Made by a program: the position numbers and the translations under genes. From Rhizobium sp. PP-CC-3A-592 (GTDB lineage Bacteria > Pseudomonadota > Alphaproteobacteria > Rhizobiales > Rhizobiaceae), in assembly GCF_003217095.1 (NCBI RefSeq), contig NZ_QJSR01000004.1, positions 248,001 to 312,000 on the forward strand: 64,000 nt of DNA, read 5' to 3'. Positions 37,942 to 46,826 of this stretch are shown here, one piece after another. Position 1 is the stretch's first letter, and every line of letters starts with the position of its first letter. Under the pieces are notes generated by a model. The model searched no databases. It was not told the DNA's origin and saw only the letters and a list, made by a program, of their open reading frames with translations.

Positions 37942-39354
37942 TCAGGCGTCGATGGCTACACCGGGAAACACCACCCGCGCCCTCAGGCCGCGGCCGATCC
38001 CACGCTCATCCATCACGGCCGGCCCGAGCGAGAGACGTCCCTCGAAGCGAACCGCGATTTCCTCGACGATCGGCAGCCCGAGCCCGAGACCCGGCGACTC
38101 GCTTTCGCCGCGGGCAAAGCGCTGGCGCACGGCGGACAATCTTTCCGGCGGAATTCCCGGCCCGTTGTCCTCGACATCGAGCAGCACGATGCCCGGCTCG
38201 CAGCCGACTCTCACCGTCACCTCGGCACCCTGTCCGGCATAGGCGAGGGCGTTTTCCACGAGATTGCGCAGGAGTTCGCCGATCAGCAGCGGTTCCGCGG
38301 CGATGAAGGCGGTTCCCTCGCCTTCGAAGCCGAGATCGATACCGGCGTCGGCCGCGCGGGGCACGTATTCCGCCGTGATCTCCCGCGCAACCATCGTCAG
38401 GTCCATCGGCACTGGAGTGGTCGAAGATCCCGATCCCGTCGCATCGATCTTTGCGAGAAGCAGCAACTGCGTCAGGATCCGCTCCGCATGGCCGACGGCC
38501 TCATCGCTGCGGGCGATGAAGGTCTTGATGTCCTCAGGCTTTTCGGACCGGGCGGCAAGCGCGAGCTGTGTGCGCACTACGGCGAGCGGCGTACGCAGCT
38601 GGTGGCCCGCATTGCCGGAGAAATGCCGCATGGCATCGAGCGCCGATTGCAGCCGCACCATGAAGGAATTGACCGTCTCGACCAGTCCTTCCACCTCCCG
38701 CGGCACGGATTGCCGGATCGGGCGAAGATCGTCCGGGCTGCGCTCGGCAATCGCGTCGCCCAGCCGGTAGAGCGGACGAAGCGACAATGTGACGGCGATC
38801 CAGACGATAGCCGCCGCCCCGAAGATCAGGAGGAACAGGCGCAGTGCGGAGCGAAACAGCAGCGCACGGGCCAACTGCTGCCTCGCCACCGTGGTTTCCG
38901 CCACCGTCACGACAAAGGGTACGGAATTGATCCCCGTCGAGGCGGAGCGTTCCAGCGCGGCAATGCGGATCGGCTCTCCGCGATAATCCGAATCGAGATA
39001 GACGGCCTGCCGCCCCTGCATTTCGGCAATGCCCGGCAGCGTCCGGTAACCGGTGATGAAATGGCCGGGCGGCCCATCGACCCGGTAGAACACCCGGTCC
39101 TGCGCTGCCGAGGTCAGCATTTCCAGCGCGACATAGGGCATGTCGACCTCCAGCGTGCCGTCCTCGGCAACGACCACACGGTCGGCGATCGCCAGCGCCG
39201 ACCCCGCCAGCACGCGATCGGACACGCTGTTGGCCGTTTTCACCGCCTCGCGATACGTGTCGCCGAGCGCGATGATGCCGATCACAGCGGTGGCCGCGAG
39301 CAGCCAGGCCAGGAGCCGCCTGCGCAGCGAATGCGCCGCCCGCACGCCGCTCAT
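37942..39354 (-). CDS. tctE: TctE-like sensor histidine kinase
   Basis: The 470-residue kinase has an N-terminal membrane segment (LLAWLLAATAVIGIIALG near 15-32), a periplasmic 2CSK-type domain, a second membrane segment (LFLLIFGAAAIVWIAVTLSL), a HAMP-like linker, the H-box HQLRTPLAVV with the phospho-accepting histidine near 247, the N-box LLRNLVENALAYA, and G-boxes DVEDNGPGIPPERL and GLGLGLPIVEEIA. This is the layout of TctE tricarboxylate sensors. Its ATG overlaps the regulator stop as ATGA. The divergent binding protein and nearby tctCBA support the role. Confidence 0.9.
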   Translation of the reverse strand: MSGVRAAHSLRRRLLAWLLAATAVIGIIALGDTYREAVKTANSVSDRVLAGSALAIADRVVVAEDGTLEVDMPYVALEMLTSAAQDRVFYRVDGPPGHFITGYRTLPGIAEMQGRQAVYLDSDYRGEPIRIAALERSASTGINSVPFVVTVAETTVARQQLARALLFRSALRLFLLIFGAAAIVWIAVTLSLRPLYRLGDAIAERSPDDLRPIRQSVPREVEGLVETVNSFMVRLQSALDAMRHFSGNAGHQLRTPLAVVRTQLALAARSEKPEDIKTFIARSDEAVGHAERILTQLLLLAKIDATGSGSSTTPVPMDLTMVAREITAEYVPRAADAGIDLGFEGEGTAFIAAEPLLIGELLRNLVENALAYAGQGAEVTVRVGCEPGIVLLDVEDNGPGIPPERLSAVRQRFARGESESPGLGLGLPIVEEIAVRFEGRLSLGPAVMDERGIGRGLRARVVFPGVAIDA

Positions 39355-40049
39355 GCCATGTCCGGAGCAGGGTCGGCCGGCGCCGCCGCCTTGTCGAGAT
39401 AATAGCCGATGCCGCGCGCCGTACGCACCGTCAACCCGTAAGGCGAGAGGCGCTTGCGCAGGCGACTGACATATTGCTCAATGGCATTGGGGCTGAGATC
39501 GTCGTCGAAGGCCGTCAACGACTGCATGATGGCGTCCTTCGCCACCACCTTGCCGGCCCGCATGAATAGGATCTCCAGAAGCCCGGTCTCCCGCAGGGGA
39601 ATATCGATGGGGATGCCGTCGGACGAGAAAGTGCGCGAGGTCAGGTCCAGCGAAACCGAGCCGAAGGTGACCATGGACGAGCGCAGGCCCGCCTGGCGCC
39701 GCAGCAGAACGCGCACGCGCGCCTCGAACTCGCCGATGTCGAAGGGCTTGATCATATAGTCGTCGGCGCCGAGATCGAGCCCGCGCACTTTTTCCTCGGC
39801 ACTCCCCCGCGCGGTGAGGATCAGCACGGCCGACCGGTTCTGCCGCGCCCGCAGGGAGCGCAGCACGTCGAGCCCGTCCATCTCGGGCAGGGTCAGATCG
39901 AGGATCACGAGGTCGAACCGCTCGGTTGCCGCCGCCGCATCGGCCGAAGCACCGTCGCGCACCACATCCACGGCATAGCCGCTGCCGCGCAGGATGGCGG
40001 CAAGCCCTTCCGACAGGACCTTATTGTCTTCGACCAGAAGAATTCTCAA
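39351..40049 (-). CDS. tctD: TctD-like OmpR-family response regulator
   Basis: A 232-residue response regulator with a receiver domain (RILLVEDNKVLSEGLAAIL; phospho-acceptor D51 in VILDLTLPEMDG; ILTARGSAEEKVRGLDLGADDYMIKPF) and an OmpR-type winged helix (DIPLRETGLLEILFMRAGKVVAKDAIMQSL; NAIEQYVSRLRKRL). No ATG fits; a TTG at 40049, preceded by GGAG, gives the canonical RILLVED start, while the open frame further upstream has no family match. It is the first gene of the pair and is divergent from the binding-protein gene. Confidence 0.92.
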   Translation of the reverse strand: MRILLVEDNKVLSEGLAAILRGSGYAVDVVRDGASADAAAATERFDLVILDLTLPEMDGLDVLRSLRARQNRSAVLILTARGSAEEKVRGLDLGADDYMIKPFDIGEFEARVRVLLRRQAGLRSSMVTFGSVSLDLTSRTFSSDGIPIDIPLRETGLLEILFMRAGKVVAKDAIMQSLTAFDDDLSPNAIEQYVSRLRKRLSPYGLTVRTARGIGYYLDKAAAPADPAPDMA

Positions 40050-40201
40050 AACACGGCGGCTCCTCGACCCTCGCAATCCTAGAATAAGTCTCCGCACGGA
40101 CAAAACGATTTCCAGCCATATCGAGCCATCGATTTGGAATTGCAGAGGAAGCCGGCATCCCGACGCTTGTGCGAAGGCCATCGCTGGCGCACACTCCACC
40201 T

Positions 40202-41272
40202 ATGTTTCGCCTCGCCGCAGCCCTCCTCCTGTTTCTTGCCGGTCCGATCGCCGCCGCCGCCGCGCCCGATTTTTTCCCCGCACGATCCGGCCGGACGGAT
40301 GCGCCGGTGCTCAACGTCTATTCCTCGCTGGACGATCCCTTGGCGCAGCCGCTGATCAACGGATTCCAGTCCGCCAATCCCGACATTGCCGTTCGCCATG
40401 AAAACATGCTGACCGGCGAGATCTACGACCGGATCGTCCGGGAAACGGATGCCGGGCAGAAGACGGCGGACTTTGCCTTTTCCTCGGCGATGGACCTGCA
40501 GGTGAAGCTGACCAATGACGGCTATGCCCAGCCGAGCGACCTGCCCCTCACCCGCTCCTGGCCGGCCTGGGCCAACTGGCGCAACACCGCCTATGCCCTG
40601 ACCTTCGAGCCGGCCGTCTTCGTCTACCACAAGCCGAGCTTTGCCGGCCGCAAACCGCCCTCGACCCGCGCGGAGTTCGTGCGCTTCCTGCGCGAGGCGG
40701 GCAGCAAGGCCTTCGGCCGCATCGGCACCTACGATATCGAGCGTTCGGGCGTCGGTTTCCTGTTCATGGCGCGCGATCAGGAGCAGTTCGGCGACATCTG
40801 GTCGGTGATCCGCGCCATGGGCGAAGCGGGGGTCAAGCTCTATGCGACGAGCTCCGATATTCTGGAGCGGGTCGCCGACGGCCGCTTCCTGCTCGGCTAC
40901 AACATCGTCGGTTCCTATGCGGCCGACTGGGCCGAACATCATCCCGATCTCGGCATCATCCTGCCGACCGACTACACCGTGGTCATCTCAAGGATCGGCC
41001 TCGTGCCGGAGGCAGCGTCTGCACCGGAACTCGGACGGCGCTACCTCGAATTCTTCATGTCCGCCGAGGGTCAGTCGATCATGGCGCGCGAGCTTCATAT
41101 CGCCGCCGTCAATCCGGACGTGGCCGGCGACAACACGGCGAGCACGTTGCAGGACATTCTGGGCGCGCAGCTGCGCCCCGTTCCCGTCAGCCCCGGCCTG
41201 ATGGTCTATCTCGACCAGGTGAAGCGCGCGCGCCTGATCGCCCGCTGGAAGGACGTGCTCGGCCTTCCCTGA
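40202..41272 (+). CDS. periplasmic iron/solute-binding-like protein beside the TctDE pair
   Basis: The 356-residue protein has a signal peptide (FRLAAALLLFLAGPIAAAAA) and a type 2 periplasmic binding fold of the Fe(3+)/extracellular solute-binding family: LNVYSSLDDPLAQPLINGFQSANPDI near 37-62, FVYHKPSFAGRKPPSTRAEFVRFL, GRFLLGYNIVGSYAADWAEHHPDL and FFMSAEGQSIMAREL. No permease or ATPase gene is nearby. Genes of this type often stand divergent from TctD-TctE-like pairs, so the protein may present a ligand to the sensor kinase rather than feed an ABC transporter. That role is inferred. Confidence 0.85.
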   Translation: MFRLAAALLLFLAGPIAAAAAPDFFPARSGRTDAPVLNVYSSLDDPLAQPLINGFQSANPDIAVRHENMLTGEIYDRIVRETDAGQKTADFAFSSAMDLQVKLTNDGYAQPSDLPLTRSWPAWANWRNTAYALTFEPAVFVYHKPSFAGRKPPSTRAEFVRFLREAGSKAFGRIGTYDIERSGVGFLFMARDQEQFGDIWSVIRAMGEAGVKLYATSSDILERVADGRFLLGYNIVGSYAADWAEHHPDLGIILPTDYTVVISRIGLVPEAASAPELGRRYLEFFMSAEGQSIMARELHIAAVNPDVAGDNTASTLQDILGAQLRPVPVSPGLMVYLDQVKRARLIARWKDVLGLP

Positions 41273-41349
41273 ACCGCGATGCGTGGAAAGGAAACGCCCC
41301 TCCCGCAAAATCTGACGCGATCTATCCTGAGTTATGCACGGGATGCATG

Positions 41350-41368
41350 GATGTCAGGTTGATGTCAG
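41350..41368 (+). promoter_or_regulatory. tandem direct repeats upstream of tctC, possible TctD site
   Basis: GATGTCAG occurs at 41350-41357 and again at 41361-41368, one helical turn (11 bases) apart. OmpR-family regulators usually bind such tandem repeats. The site lies about 180 bases upstream of the tctC start, within a 278-base gap that otherwise shows no gene. Confidence 0.45.
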
Positions 41369-41550
41369 CTTACTATGGTGGCTTAGTGGTGTTCGTCAGC
41401 CGTGGAGGCGGTGACGAAGCGGTGCGGAGGAGTGTCTCACCCAAAACGGCCCGAGCGAAGATCCCTCGATCTCACGCGCGCCTGTTCCACATACTCCTCG
41501 CGTCAAGAATTGAAACAAAGCGCGCAAACGCGCTGACGGAGGACGTCACC

Positions 41551-42495
41551 TTGAAACAGTTTCTCATTGCATCCCTGATCGCCGGTGCCATAGCGCTTCC
41601 GGCAGCCGCTGCCGACTACACCATCATCGCACCGGCCAACCCCGGCGGCGGCTGGGATCAGACCGCGCGCTCCATGCAGACCGCCCTGCAGCAGGAAAAG
41701 ATCTCCGGCAACGTGCAAGTCCAGAACGTGCCCGGCGCTGGCGGCACGATCGGTCTCGCCCAGTTCGCCAGCCAGTCGGCCGGCAACCCCAATGCTCTGC
41801 TTGTCGGCGGCTACGTCATGGTCGGCGCCATCCTGACGAACAAGTCGCCGGTGTCGCTGAGCGAAGTCGAGCCGATCGCCCGCCTGACCGGCGAATACGA
41901 AGCGATCGTCGTTCCCGCCGAATCGCCGCTGAAGACCATGGGCGACCTCGTCGAGGCGCTGAAGAAAGATCCGGGTTCGGTCTCCTGGGCTGGCGGCTCG
42001 GCCGGCGGCACCGACCATATCGCGGTCGGCCTCATCGCCAAGGCAGCCGGCGTCGATCCGACCAAGATCAACTACATCGCGTTTTCCGGCGGCGGCGAAG
42101 CCCTTGCAGCCATTCTCGGCAATCAGGTCACTGCCGGCATCTCCGGCTACGGTGAATTCGAATCGCAGGTCAAATCCGGCACGCTGCGCCTCCTCGCCGT
42201 TTCCAGCGCCGAGAAGATCGCCGGCATCGAAGCACCGACGCTGAAGGAAAGCGGGCTCGACGTGGTCGTGCAGAACTGGCGCATGGTTGCTGCTGCGCCC
42301 GGCCTGTCCGCCGAACAGAAGGCCGCCGTCACCGCCGACGTCGAAAAGATGGTGAAGTCCGCCTCCTGGCAGGAAACGCTGAAGGCCAAGGGCTGGCAGG
42401 ACACCTACCTCTCGGGCGATGCCTTCAAGGAGCAGCTCGCCAAGGACGTCTCGGCCACCGAAACCATCCTTAAAGACATCGGTCTCGTTCAATGA
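41551..42495 (+). CDS. tctC: tripartite tricarboxylate transporter substrate-binding protein
   Basis: TctC binds citrate or a related carboxylate in the periplasm and hands it to the TctA/TctB membrane complex. The 314-residue protein has a signal peptide cut after about residue 20 (FLIASLIAGAIALPAAA) and the family phrases PANPGGGWDQTARSMQTAL, NVPGAGGTIGLAQFA, WAGGSAGGTDHIAVGLIAKAAG and YIAFSGGGEALAAILGNQV. The start is a TTG at 41551 with GGAGG eight bases before it. tctB overlaps its stop by ATGA. Confidence 0.94.
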   Translation: MKQFLIASLIAGAIALPAAAADYTIIAPANPGGGWDQTARSMQTALQQEKISGNVQVQNVPGAGGTIGLAQFASQSAGNPNALLVGGYVMVGAILTNKSPVSLSEVEPIARLTGEYEAIVVPAESPLKTMGDLVEALKKDPGSVSWAGGSAGGTDHIAVGLIAKAAGVDPTKINYIAFSGGGEALAAILGNQVTAGISGYGEFESQVKSGTLRLLAVSSAEKIAGIEAPTLKESGLDVVVQNWRMVAAAPGLSAEQKAAVTADVEKMVKSASWQETLKAKGWQDTYLSGDAFKEQLAKDVSATETILKDIGLVQ

Positions 42496-42986
42496 GCGAA
42501 CATTTGCGCACACAAAGCGCAACCTCGCGCCGCCCCGACAGGGCGGCGCTTGCCGTTGCGGTCTTCCTCGCCGGCCTTGCCGGCCTGATATTCTGGGATA
42601 GCTCCCGCCTTTCGGCCATGGCCAATTACTCCAAGATCGGCCCTGCCACCGTTCCTTTCGTCATTGCCTGGTGTCTTCTCGGCCTTTCCATCTGGACCGC
42701 CGTTGCCGCCTTCCGCAGCGAGTTCCCGGTGCGCGAGCGCCAGGAAATTCCGCCGGTCGCCTGGATCGTCGCGGGTCTCGTCCTGCAGATGCTGTTCCTG
42801 CGCACCGTCGGCTTCTCCGTCGCCACGGGCCTGCTCTTCGCGTTCACGGCTGCGGGCTTCGGCCGGCGCAAGCTGTGGATCACCATTCCGGTCGGCATCG
42901 TGCTCTGTCTCGCCGTCTGGCTCATCTTCGCCGGTCTCCTGCAGCTGTCGCTGCCGGCAGGGCCGCTCGAACACCTCTTCTTTTAA
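42492..42986 (+). CDS. tctB: tripartite tricarboxylate transporter small membrane subunit
   Basis: The 164-residue protein has four hydrophobic segments (LAVAVFLAGLAGLIFW; IGPATVPFVIAWCLLGLSIW; VAWIVAGLVLQMLFLRTVGF; plus a strong C-terminal helix near 130-155), the TctB layout. The FSVATGLLFAFTAAGFGRRK part is typical. It starts inside the tctC stop codon and lies 9 bases before tctA. It supports the large TctA channel in proton- or sodium-linked uptake. Confidence 0.9.
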   Translation: MSEHLRTQSATSRRPDRAALAVAVFLAGLAGLIFWDSSRLSAMANYSKIGPATVPFVIAWCLLGLSIWTAVAAFRSEFPVRERQEIPPVAWIVAGLVLQMLFLRTVGFSVATGLLFAFTAAGFGRRKLWITIPVGIVLCLAVWLIFAGLLQLSLPAGPLEHLFF

Positions 42987-42995
42987 GAGACCGTC

Positions 42996-44513
42996 ATGTC
43001 GACATTCGAATTCCTGCTCCAGGGCATCGGCATTGCCATGCAGCCGATGAACCTGCTCTACGCGCTGGTCGGCGTGACGCTGGGCACCGCGGTCGGCGTT
43101 CTCCCGGGCATTGGCCCGGCGCTGACGGTCGCGCTCCTGCTGCCCGTGACCTACCGTCTCGATCCCGCGGGATCGCTGATCATGTTTGCGGGCATCTATT
43201 ATGGCGGCATGTATGGCGGCTCCACCACATCGATCCTGCTCAACACGCCCGGCGAAAGCGCCTCCATCGTCACCGCGCTGGAGGGCAACAAGATGGCCCG
43301 CAAGGGCCGGGGCGGGCCTGCGCTTGCCACGGCCGCCATCGGCTCCTTCGTCGCCGGCCTCATCGCCACCATCGGCTTGGCGTTCATCGCACCCTTCGTG
43401 GTCAAGGTGGCCCTCGTCTTCGGGCCGCGCGAATATTTCGCGCTGATGGTTCTCGCCTTCGTCACCGTGTCCTCGGCCTTCGGGGATTCCACGCTGCGCG
43501 GGCTCACCTCGCTCTTCATCGGCTTTGCCCTTGCCATCGTCGGCATCGACCAGCTAACCGGCCAGGCCCGCATGAGCTTCGGCGTGCCGGATCTGCTCGA
43601 CGGCATCGAAGTGACGACGCTCGCCGTTGCCCTCTTCGCCATCGGCGAGACGCTCTATATCGCCGCACAGGGCGCGACCGGTCCCGACAAGGTCGAGGCC
43701 GTCAAGGGCTCGGTGTGGATGACCAAGCAGGACTGGTCGCGCTCCTGGAAGCCTTGGCTGCGCGGCACCCTCATCGGTTTCCCGATCGGCGCCATGCCCG
43801 CCGGCGGTGCCGAAATCGGCACCTTCCTCTCCTACGCCACCGAAAAGCGCCTGACGAAGCACCCGGAAGAATTCGGGCACGGTGCGATCGAAGGTGTCGC
43901 CGGACCGGAGGCCGCCAACAACGCGTCCGCCGCCGGCACGCTGGTGCCGCTCCTGACGCTCGGCTTGCCCACGACGGCCACCGCCGCCATCATGCTCGCG
44001 GGCTTCCAGCAATATGGCCTGCAGCCGGGCCCGCTGTTGTTTGCGACCAACCCGCAGCTCGTCTGGGGTCTCATCGCCTCGCTGCTGATCGCCAACTTCA
44101 TGCTGCTGGTCCTCAATCTGCCGCTGGTGGGCCTCTGGGTAAAGCTGCTGACGATCCCGAAGCCATGGCTCTATGCTGGCATCCTGCTGTTTGCGACGCT
44201 CGGCACCATCGGCGCCAATCCGTCCGTCTTCGAACTCGGCATGCTGCTCGGCTTCGGCCTTCTCGGCTACATCATGCGTATCCTCGGCTATCCCATCGCG
44301 CCCGTCGTCGTCGGCCTCATTCTCGGGCCGCTCGCCGAACAGCAGCTGCGCAGGGCGCTGGCGATCAGCCAGGGCGATCCGAGCGTGCTCTTCACCTCGC
44401 CGATCGCCGCCGTGCTGCTGACCATCGCAGCGCTGGCCCTGATCGTACCGTTGATCCTGCGCGCGCGCGGACGCGGACAGGTGCTCTCGCAACTGGCCGC
44501 CAGCGAAGACTGA
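42996..44513 (+). CDS. tctA: tripartite tricarboxylate transporter large membrane subunit
   Basis: TctA is the transport subunit. The 505-residue protein has 10-12 membrane segments and the two conserved loops: [21 protein letters not shown] with [20 protein letters not shown] near 30-90, and [24 protein letters not shown] with [29 protein letters not shown] in the second half (quoted here in pieces). Length is the family standard. It ends the tctCBA operon and is followed by a hairpin. Confidence 0.96.
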   Translation: MSTFEFLLQGIGIAMQPMNLLYALVGVTLGTAVGVLPGIGPALTVALLLPVTYRLDPAGSLIMFAGIYYGGMYGGSTTSILLNTPGESASIVTALEGNKMARKGRGGPALATAAIGSFVAGLIATIGLAFIAPFVVKVALVFGPREYFALMVLAFVTVSSAFGDSTLRGLTSLFIGFALAIVGIDQLTGQARMSFGVPDLLDGIEVTTLAVALFAIGETLYIAAQGATGPDKVEAVKGSVWMTKQDWSRSWKPWLRGTLIGFPIGAMPAGGAEIGTFLSYATEKRLTKHPEEFGHGAIEGVAGPEAANNASAAGTLVPLLTLGLPTTATAAIMLAGFQQYGLQPGPLLFATNPQLVWGLIASLLIANFMLLVLNLPLVGLWVKLLTIPKPWLYAGILLFATLGTIGANPSVFELGMLLGFGLLGYIMRILGYPIAPVVVGLILGPLAEQQLRRALAISQGDPSVLFTSPIAAVLLTIAALALIVPLILRARGRGQVLSQLAASED

Positions 44514-44540
44514 TCAGAGGCTTCATCGCGCATGACATCG

Positions 44541-44583
44541 AATGGCCGGATGCTCCCGTAGGAGCGTCCGGCCATTTCCATTT
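44541..44583 (+). terminator. intrinsic terminator after tctCBA
   Basis: AATGGCCGGATGCTCC at 44541-44556 pairs, with one G-T pair, with GGAGCGTCCGGCCATT at 44561-44576 over a CGTA loop, and TCCATTT follows. Located 27 bases past the tctA stop. Confidence 0.82.
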
Positions 44584-44787
44584 CCGGCTTTGGACAGCGA
44601 TAATATAATCGATTTAATTCCGACGATACTTGTCTCTGCAAACGTCATAACGGCGCCAGCGAAGTAATATTTTCTTAAGACATCCGTCTTGCTTGCCGCG
44701 CATGGCTGCAATGAACTCTTGTGCATTGTGAAAGGAGCTTGGGAAGCCCATCTTCAGGTCACAGAAGAAGAGCAGGAGACGAAGACA

Positions 44788-44949
44788 ATGACCAGCAAGC
44801 GTAACATTTTCGGCCGTGCCTTTGCCGTCATCGGCGCAGCATCCGCAGCAGCAGCAGCCATCGAAGGCGGCCGTCGCCCGCAGGCCCGCGACCTCAACAC
44901 CCTCGGCATCGACCCGACCAGCTTCCCGGCTCCCTATCGCCGCGGCTGA
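44788..44949 (+). CDS. small conserved rhizobial protein, function unknown
   Basis: A 53-residue protein, MTSKRNIFGRAFAVIGAASA then AAAAIEGGRRPQARDLNTLG and ending IDPTSFPAPYRRG. AGGAG lies nine bases before the ATG. It has a short alanine-rich stretch, too weak for a clear membrane segment, between basic ends. I recall similar short proteins in other Rhizobiaceae with the phrase ARDLNTLGIDP, but no function. It stands alone after tctCBA and is followed by a strong hairpin terminator. The same start is in frame with a longer open frame from 44689, which lacks a good start signal. Confidence 0.75.
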   Translation: MTSKRNIFGRAFAVIGAASAAAAAIEGGRRPQARDLNTLGIDPTSFPAPYRRG

Positions 44950-45016
44950 TACGACGCCGCTGCCGACAGGCTGTCGCAGTGAAAGATTTCGCCTGGGATC
45001 ATTCATCCCGGGCCGC

Positions 45017-45058
45017 AAAAAGCCCGCAGGTCCATGACGGACCGGCGGGCTTTGCTTT
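45017..45058 (+). terminator. intrinsic terminator after the 53-aa gene
   Basis: AAAGCCCGC near 45019-45027 pairs with GCGGGCTTT near 45045-45053, with GGTCC/GGACC inside, then GCTTTTG. It is symmetrical enough to work in both directions. Confidence 0.85.
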
Positions 45059-45124
45059 TGGGGGATAGGCGACAAGCAAGACTTCGGCTCCTGCAACGCT
45101 CGCAGACTCGGTCACATCGCATAG

Positions 45125-45152
45125 AAAACCCGCGATCCTTTCGAACCGCGGG
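45125..45152 (-). terminator. probable terminator after the DUF475 gene
   Basis: On the minus strand CCCGCG (45152-45147) pairs with CGCGGG (45134-45129) over a 12-base loop, followed by TTTTC. It lies 49 bases past the DUF475 stop. Confidence 0.6.
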
Positions 45153-45200
45153 TCTGTCTGCCAGAAAATGGCCGGCGACCTTCGCCGCCAGCCTCGATAA

Positions 45201-46298
45201 TCAATGCGGGGCGACAGCGTCGGCCCCGACCGGATGATGCCTCTTGTTGTACCGAATGGACGACCAGAGGGCGATGCCGATGAGCGTCGCGCCACCGAGA
45301 CCGGTGATGACCTCTGGGATATGCACCAGGGTCTGGACGTACATGATCACCGAGAGGATCAGGATCGCATAGAACGCGCCGTGTTCCAGGTAGCGATATT
45401 CCGCGAGCGTTCCCTTCTCCACCAGCATAATCGTCATGGACCGCACATACATGGCGCCGATGCCGAGGCCGATGGCGATGACGAACAGGTTCTGCGTCAG
45501 CGCGAAGGCGCCGATGACGCCGTCGAACGAGAAGCTGGCATCGAGCACTTCGAGATAGATGAATGCGCCCAGGCCACCCTTCGCCGCTTCGCTCATGGTC
45601 TTCTGCGACGCATCGAGCAGGCCGCCGATCACTTCGACCACGAGGAAGGTGACGAGGCCGTAGATGGCCGAGAAGACGAAGGTCGTGCTCTCGATATCCG
45701 GCGTCGCCGCATCGTCCGGGATCAGCGCCGAGAAGGCGAGGATCAGGACGAGGACGAAAGCGATTTCGACACCCTTGATGCTGGCAGCCGCCGACAGACG
45801 CTTCTCGATGAAGGAGATCCAATGGATCTTCTTGTCATGGTCGAAGAAATAGGAGAGACCGACCATCATCAGGAAGGTGCCGCCGAAGGCTGCGATCGGC
45901 AGGTGGGCGTCGTTCATAATGCGCGCATACTCGTCCGGACGCGCAGCGGCGAGGATGATGGCATCGATTGGGCCGATCCCGGCCGCGATCACCACAATCA
46001 GCAGCGGGAAGACGATCCGCATACCGAAGACGGCAATGAGAATGCCCCAGGTCAGGAACCGCTGCTGCCAGATCGGCGTCATGTCCTTAAGCTTGTTGGC
46101 ATTGACGATGGCATTGTCGAAGGACAGCGAGATTTCGAGCACGGCGAGTACCGTGCAGATGAAGAAGACGGTGGCCATGCCGCCGATTGTTCCGGTCTCG
46201 TTCCAGCCGAGCCAAGCGCCGAGCGCAAGACCGAGGCCGGTGACGATGAAGGCCCAGGTGAAATAGCTGAGCGTCGATGTCTGGGTGGAGGGGTTCAT
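45201..46298 (-). CDS. DUF475 / TerC-like integral membrane protein
   Basis: The 365-residue protein has about nine membrane segments and the two repeated acidic motifs of the TerC-like superfamily: EISLSFDNAIVNANKLKDM near 55-73 and EVLDASFSFDGVIGAFALT near 237-255. TerC relatives are linked to metal ion export and loading of exported metalloproteins, and to tellurite resistance; DUF475 itself is not characterised. A GGGAGG site precedes the ATG at 46298, which lies inside the stop of a 39-codon upstream frame. I looked for a manganese (yybP-ykoY) riboswitch in the leader and did not find convincing conserved loops. Confidence 0.88.
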   Translation of the reverse strand: MNPSTQTSTLSYFTWAFIVTGLGLALGAWLGWNETGTIGGMATVFFICTVLAVLEISLSFDNAIVNANKLKDMTPIWQQRFLTWGILIAVFGMRIVFPLLIVVIAAGIGPIDAIILAAARPDEYARIMNDAHLPIAAFGGTFLMMVGLSYFFDHDKKIHWISFIEKRLSAAASIKGVEIAFVLVLILAFSALIPDDAATPDIESTTFVFSAIYGLVTFLVVEVIGGLLDASQKTMSEAAKGGLGAFIYLEVLDASFSFDGVIGAFALTQNLFVIAIGLGIGAMYVRSMTIMLVEKGTLAEYRYLEHGAFYAILILSVIMYVQTLVHIPEVITGLGGATLIGIALWSSIRYNKRHHPVGADAVAPH

Positions 46299-46414
46299 GC
46301 GCCCGCCCTCCCGTTGGCAGCGACGTTCGCTCCGGTGCTGATCAGATCGGGGGTGGCAAAAAGCGATGCCATGCCCGCACGGGTATGCATCGTCGTAAAG
46401 ACGTTCTTTGTCAT
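46295..46414 (-). CDS. possible 39-aa leader frame coupled to the DUF475 gene
   Basis: On the minus strand an ATG at 46414 opens a 39-codon frame, MTKNVFTTMHTRAGMASLFA followed by TPDLISTGANVAANGRAGA, whose TGA overlaps the DUF475 ATG in an ATGA. The overlap is typical of translational coupling, and the frame contains the DUF475 ribosome binding site. A ribosome binding site for the small frame is weak (GGCGG). It could be a regulatory leader peptide, a small protein, or a chance frame. Confidence 0.4.
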   Translation of the reverse strand: MTKNVFTTMHTRAGMASLFATPDLISTGANVAANGRAGA

Positions 46415-46640
46415 GGGAATTTACATCCGCCGGCTCAGTGTGCTGGCGGTACCGACATCGCGAGAGCGCCGTTAAAACTCTCGCCAGAGGGGCCCGGCAC
46501 CAAATTCGTCCCGCGCGAGTGTCGATGTCGTATGCGCGGGGTTGCTGAACTATCTAGCCATCCTTAATCCCGCGTCAAGATGCCACCCCCATAGCGGGCG
46601 AACTCATTTCCTTTTGTCATGAAGCCATCGTCAACCGGCA
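46415..46640. other. upstream region of the DUF475 gene
   Basis: Non-coding stretch between the leader frame and the repeat. It likely holds the DUF475 promoter and 5' leader; GAGAGTTTTAACGGCGCTCTC on the minus strand near 46462-46482 can form a short GAGAG/CTCTC stem. No coding frame is evident. Confidence 0.4.
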
Positions 46641-46745
46641 CTACAGCGCCGTGCGTCATATATGACGCACTCAGGTTCGCTGTAGCGCTTTATCTCTGCT
46701 GCATAATCTTATCCTGAAATCGATTCCGATTTAAGGATTATGCAG
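46641..46745. repeat. intergenic palindromic repeat, long copy
   Basis: A composite element built of nested inverted repeats. First part: CTACAGCG (46641-46648) and CGCTGTAG (46678-46685) enclose a perfect 18-bp palindrome TGCGTCATATATGACGCA (46652-46669). Second part: CTGCATAATC (46699-46708) and GATTATGCAG (46736-46745) enclose a near-palindrome AAATCGATTCCGATTT. The second part shares 26 identical bases, inverted, with 15878-15903. The design resembles mosaic elements common in rhizobial intergenic regions. Confidence 0.8.
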
Positions 46746-46826
46746 TAGATCGCACCCGCCTTTTATGGCAACAGGCAGAGCCTCTTGCCGCGCCTGATCG
46801 AGCGTGCATCGGCCCCATCTCCGATC

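Noticed and set aside
46299-46500. manganese (yybP-ykoY) riboswitch in the DUF475 leader
   Set aside because: TerC-like genes often carry it, but the conserved paired loops could not be recognised here.
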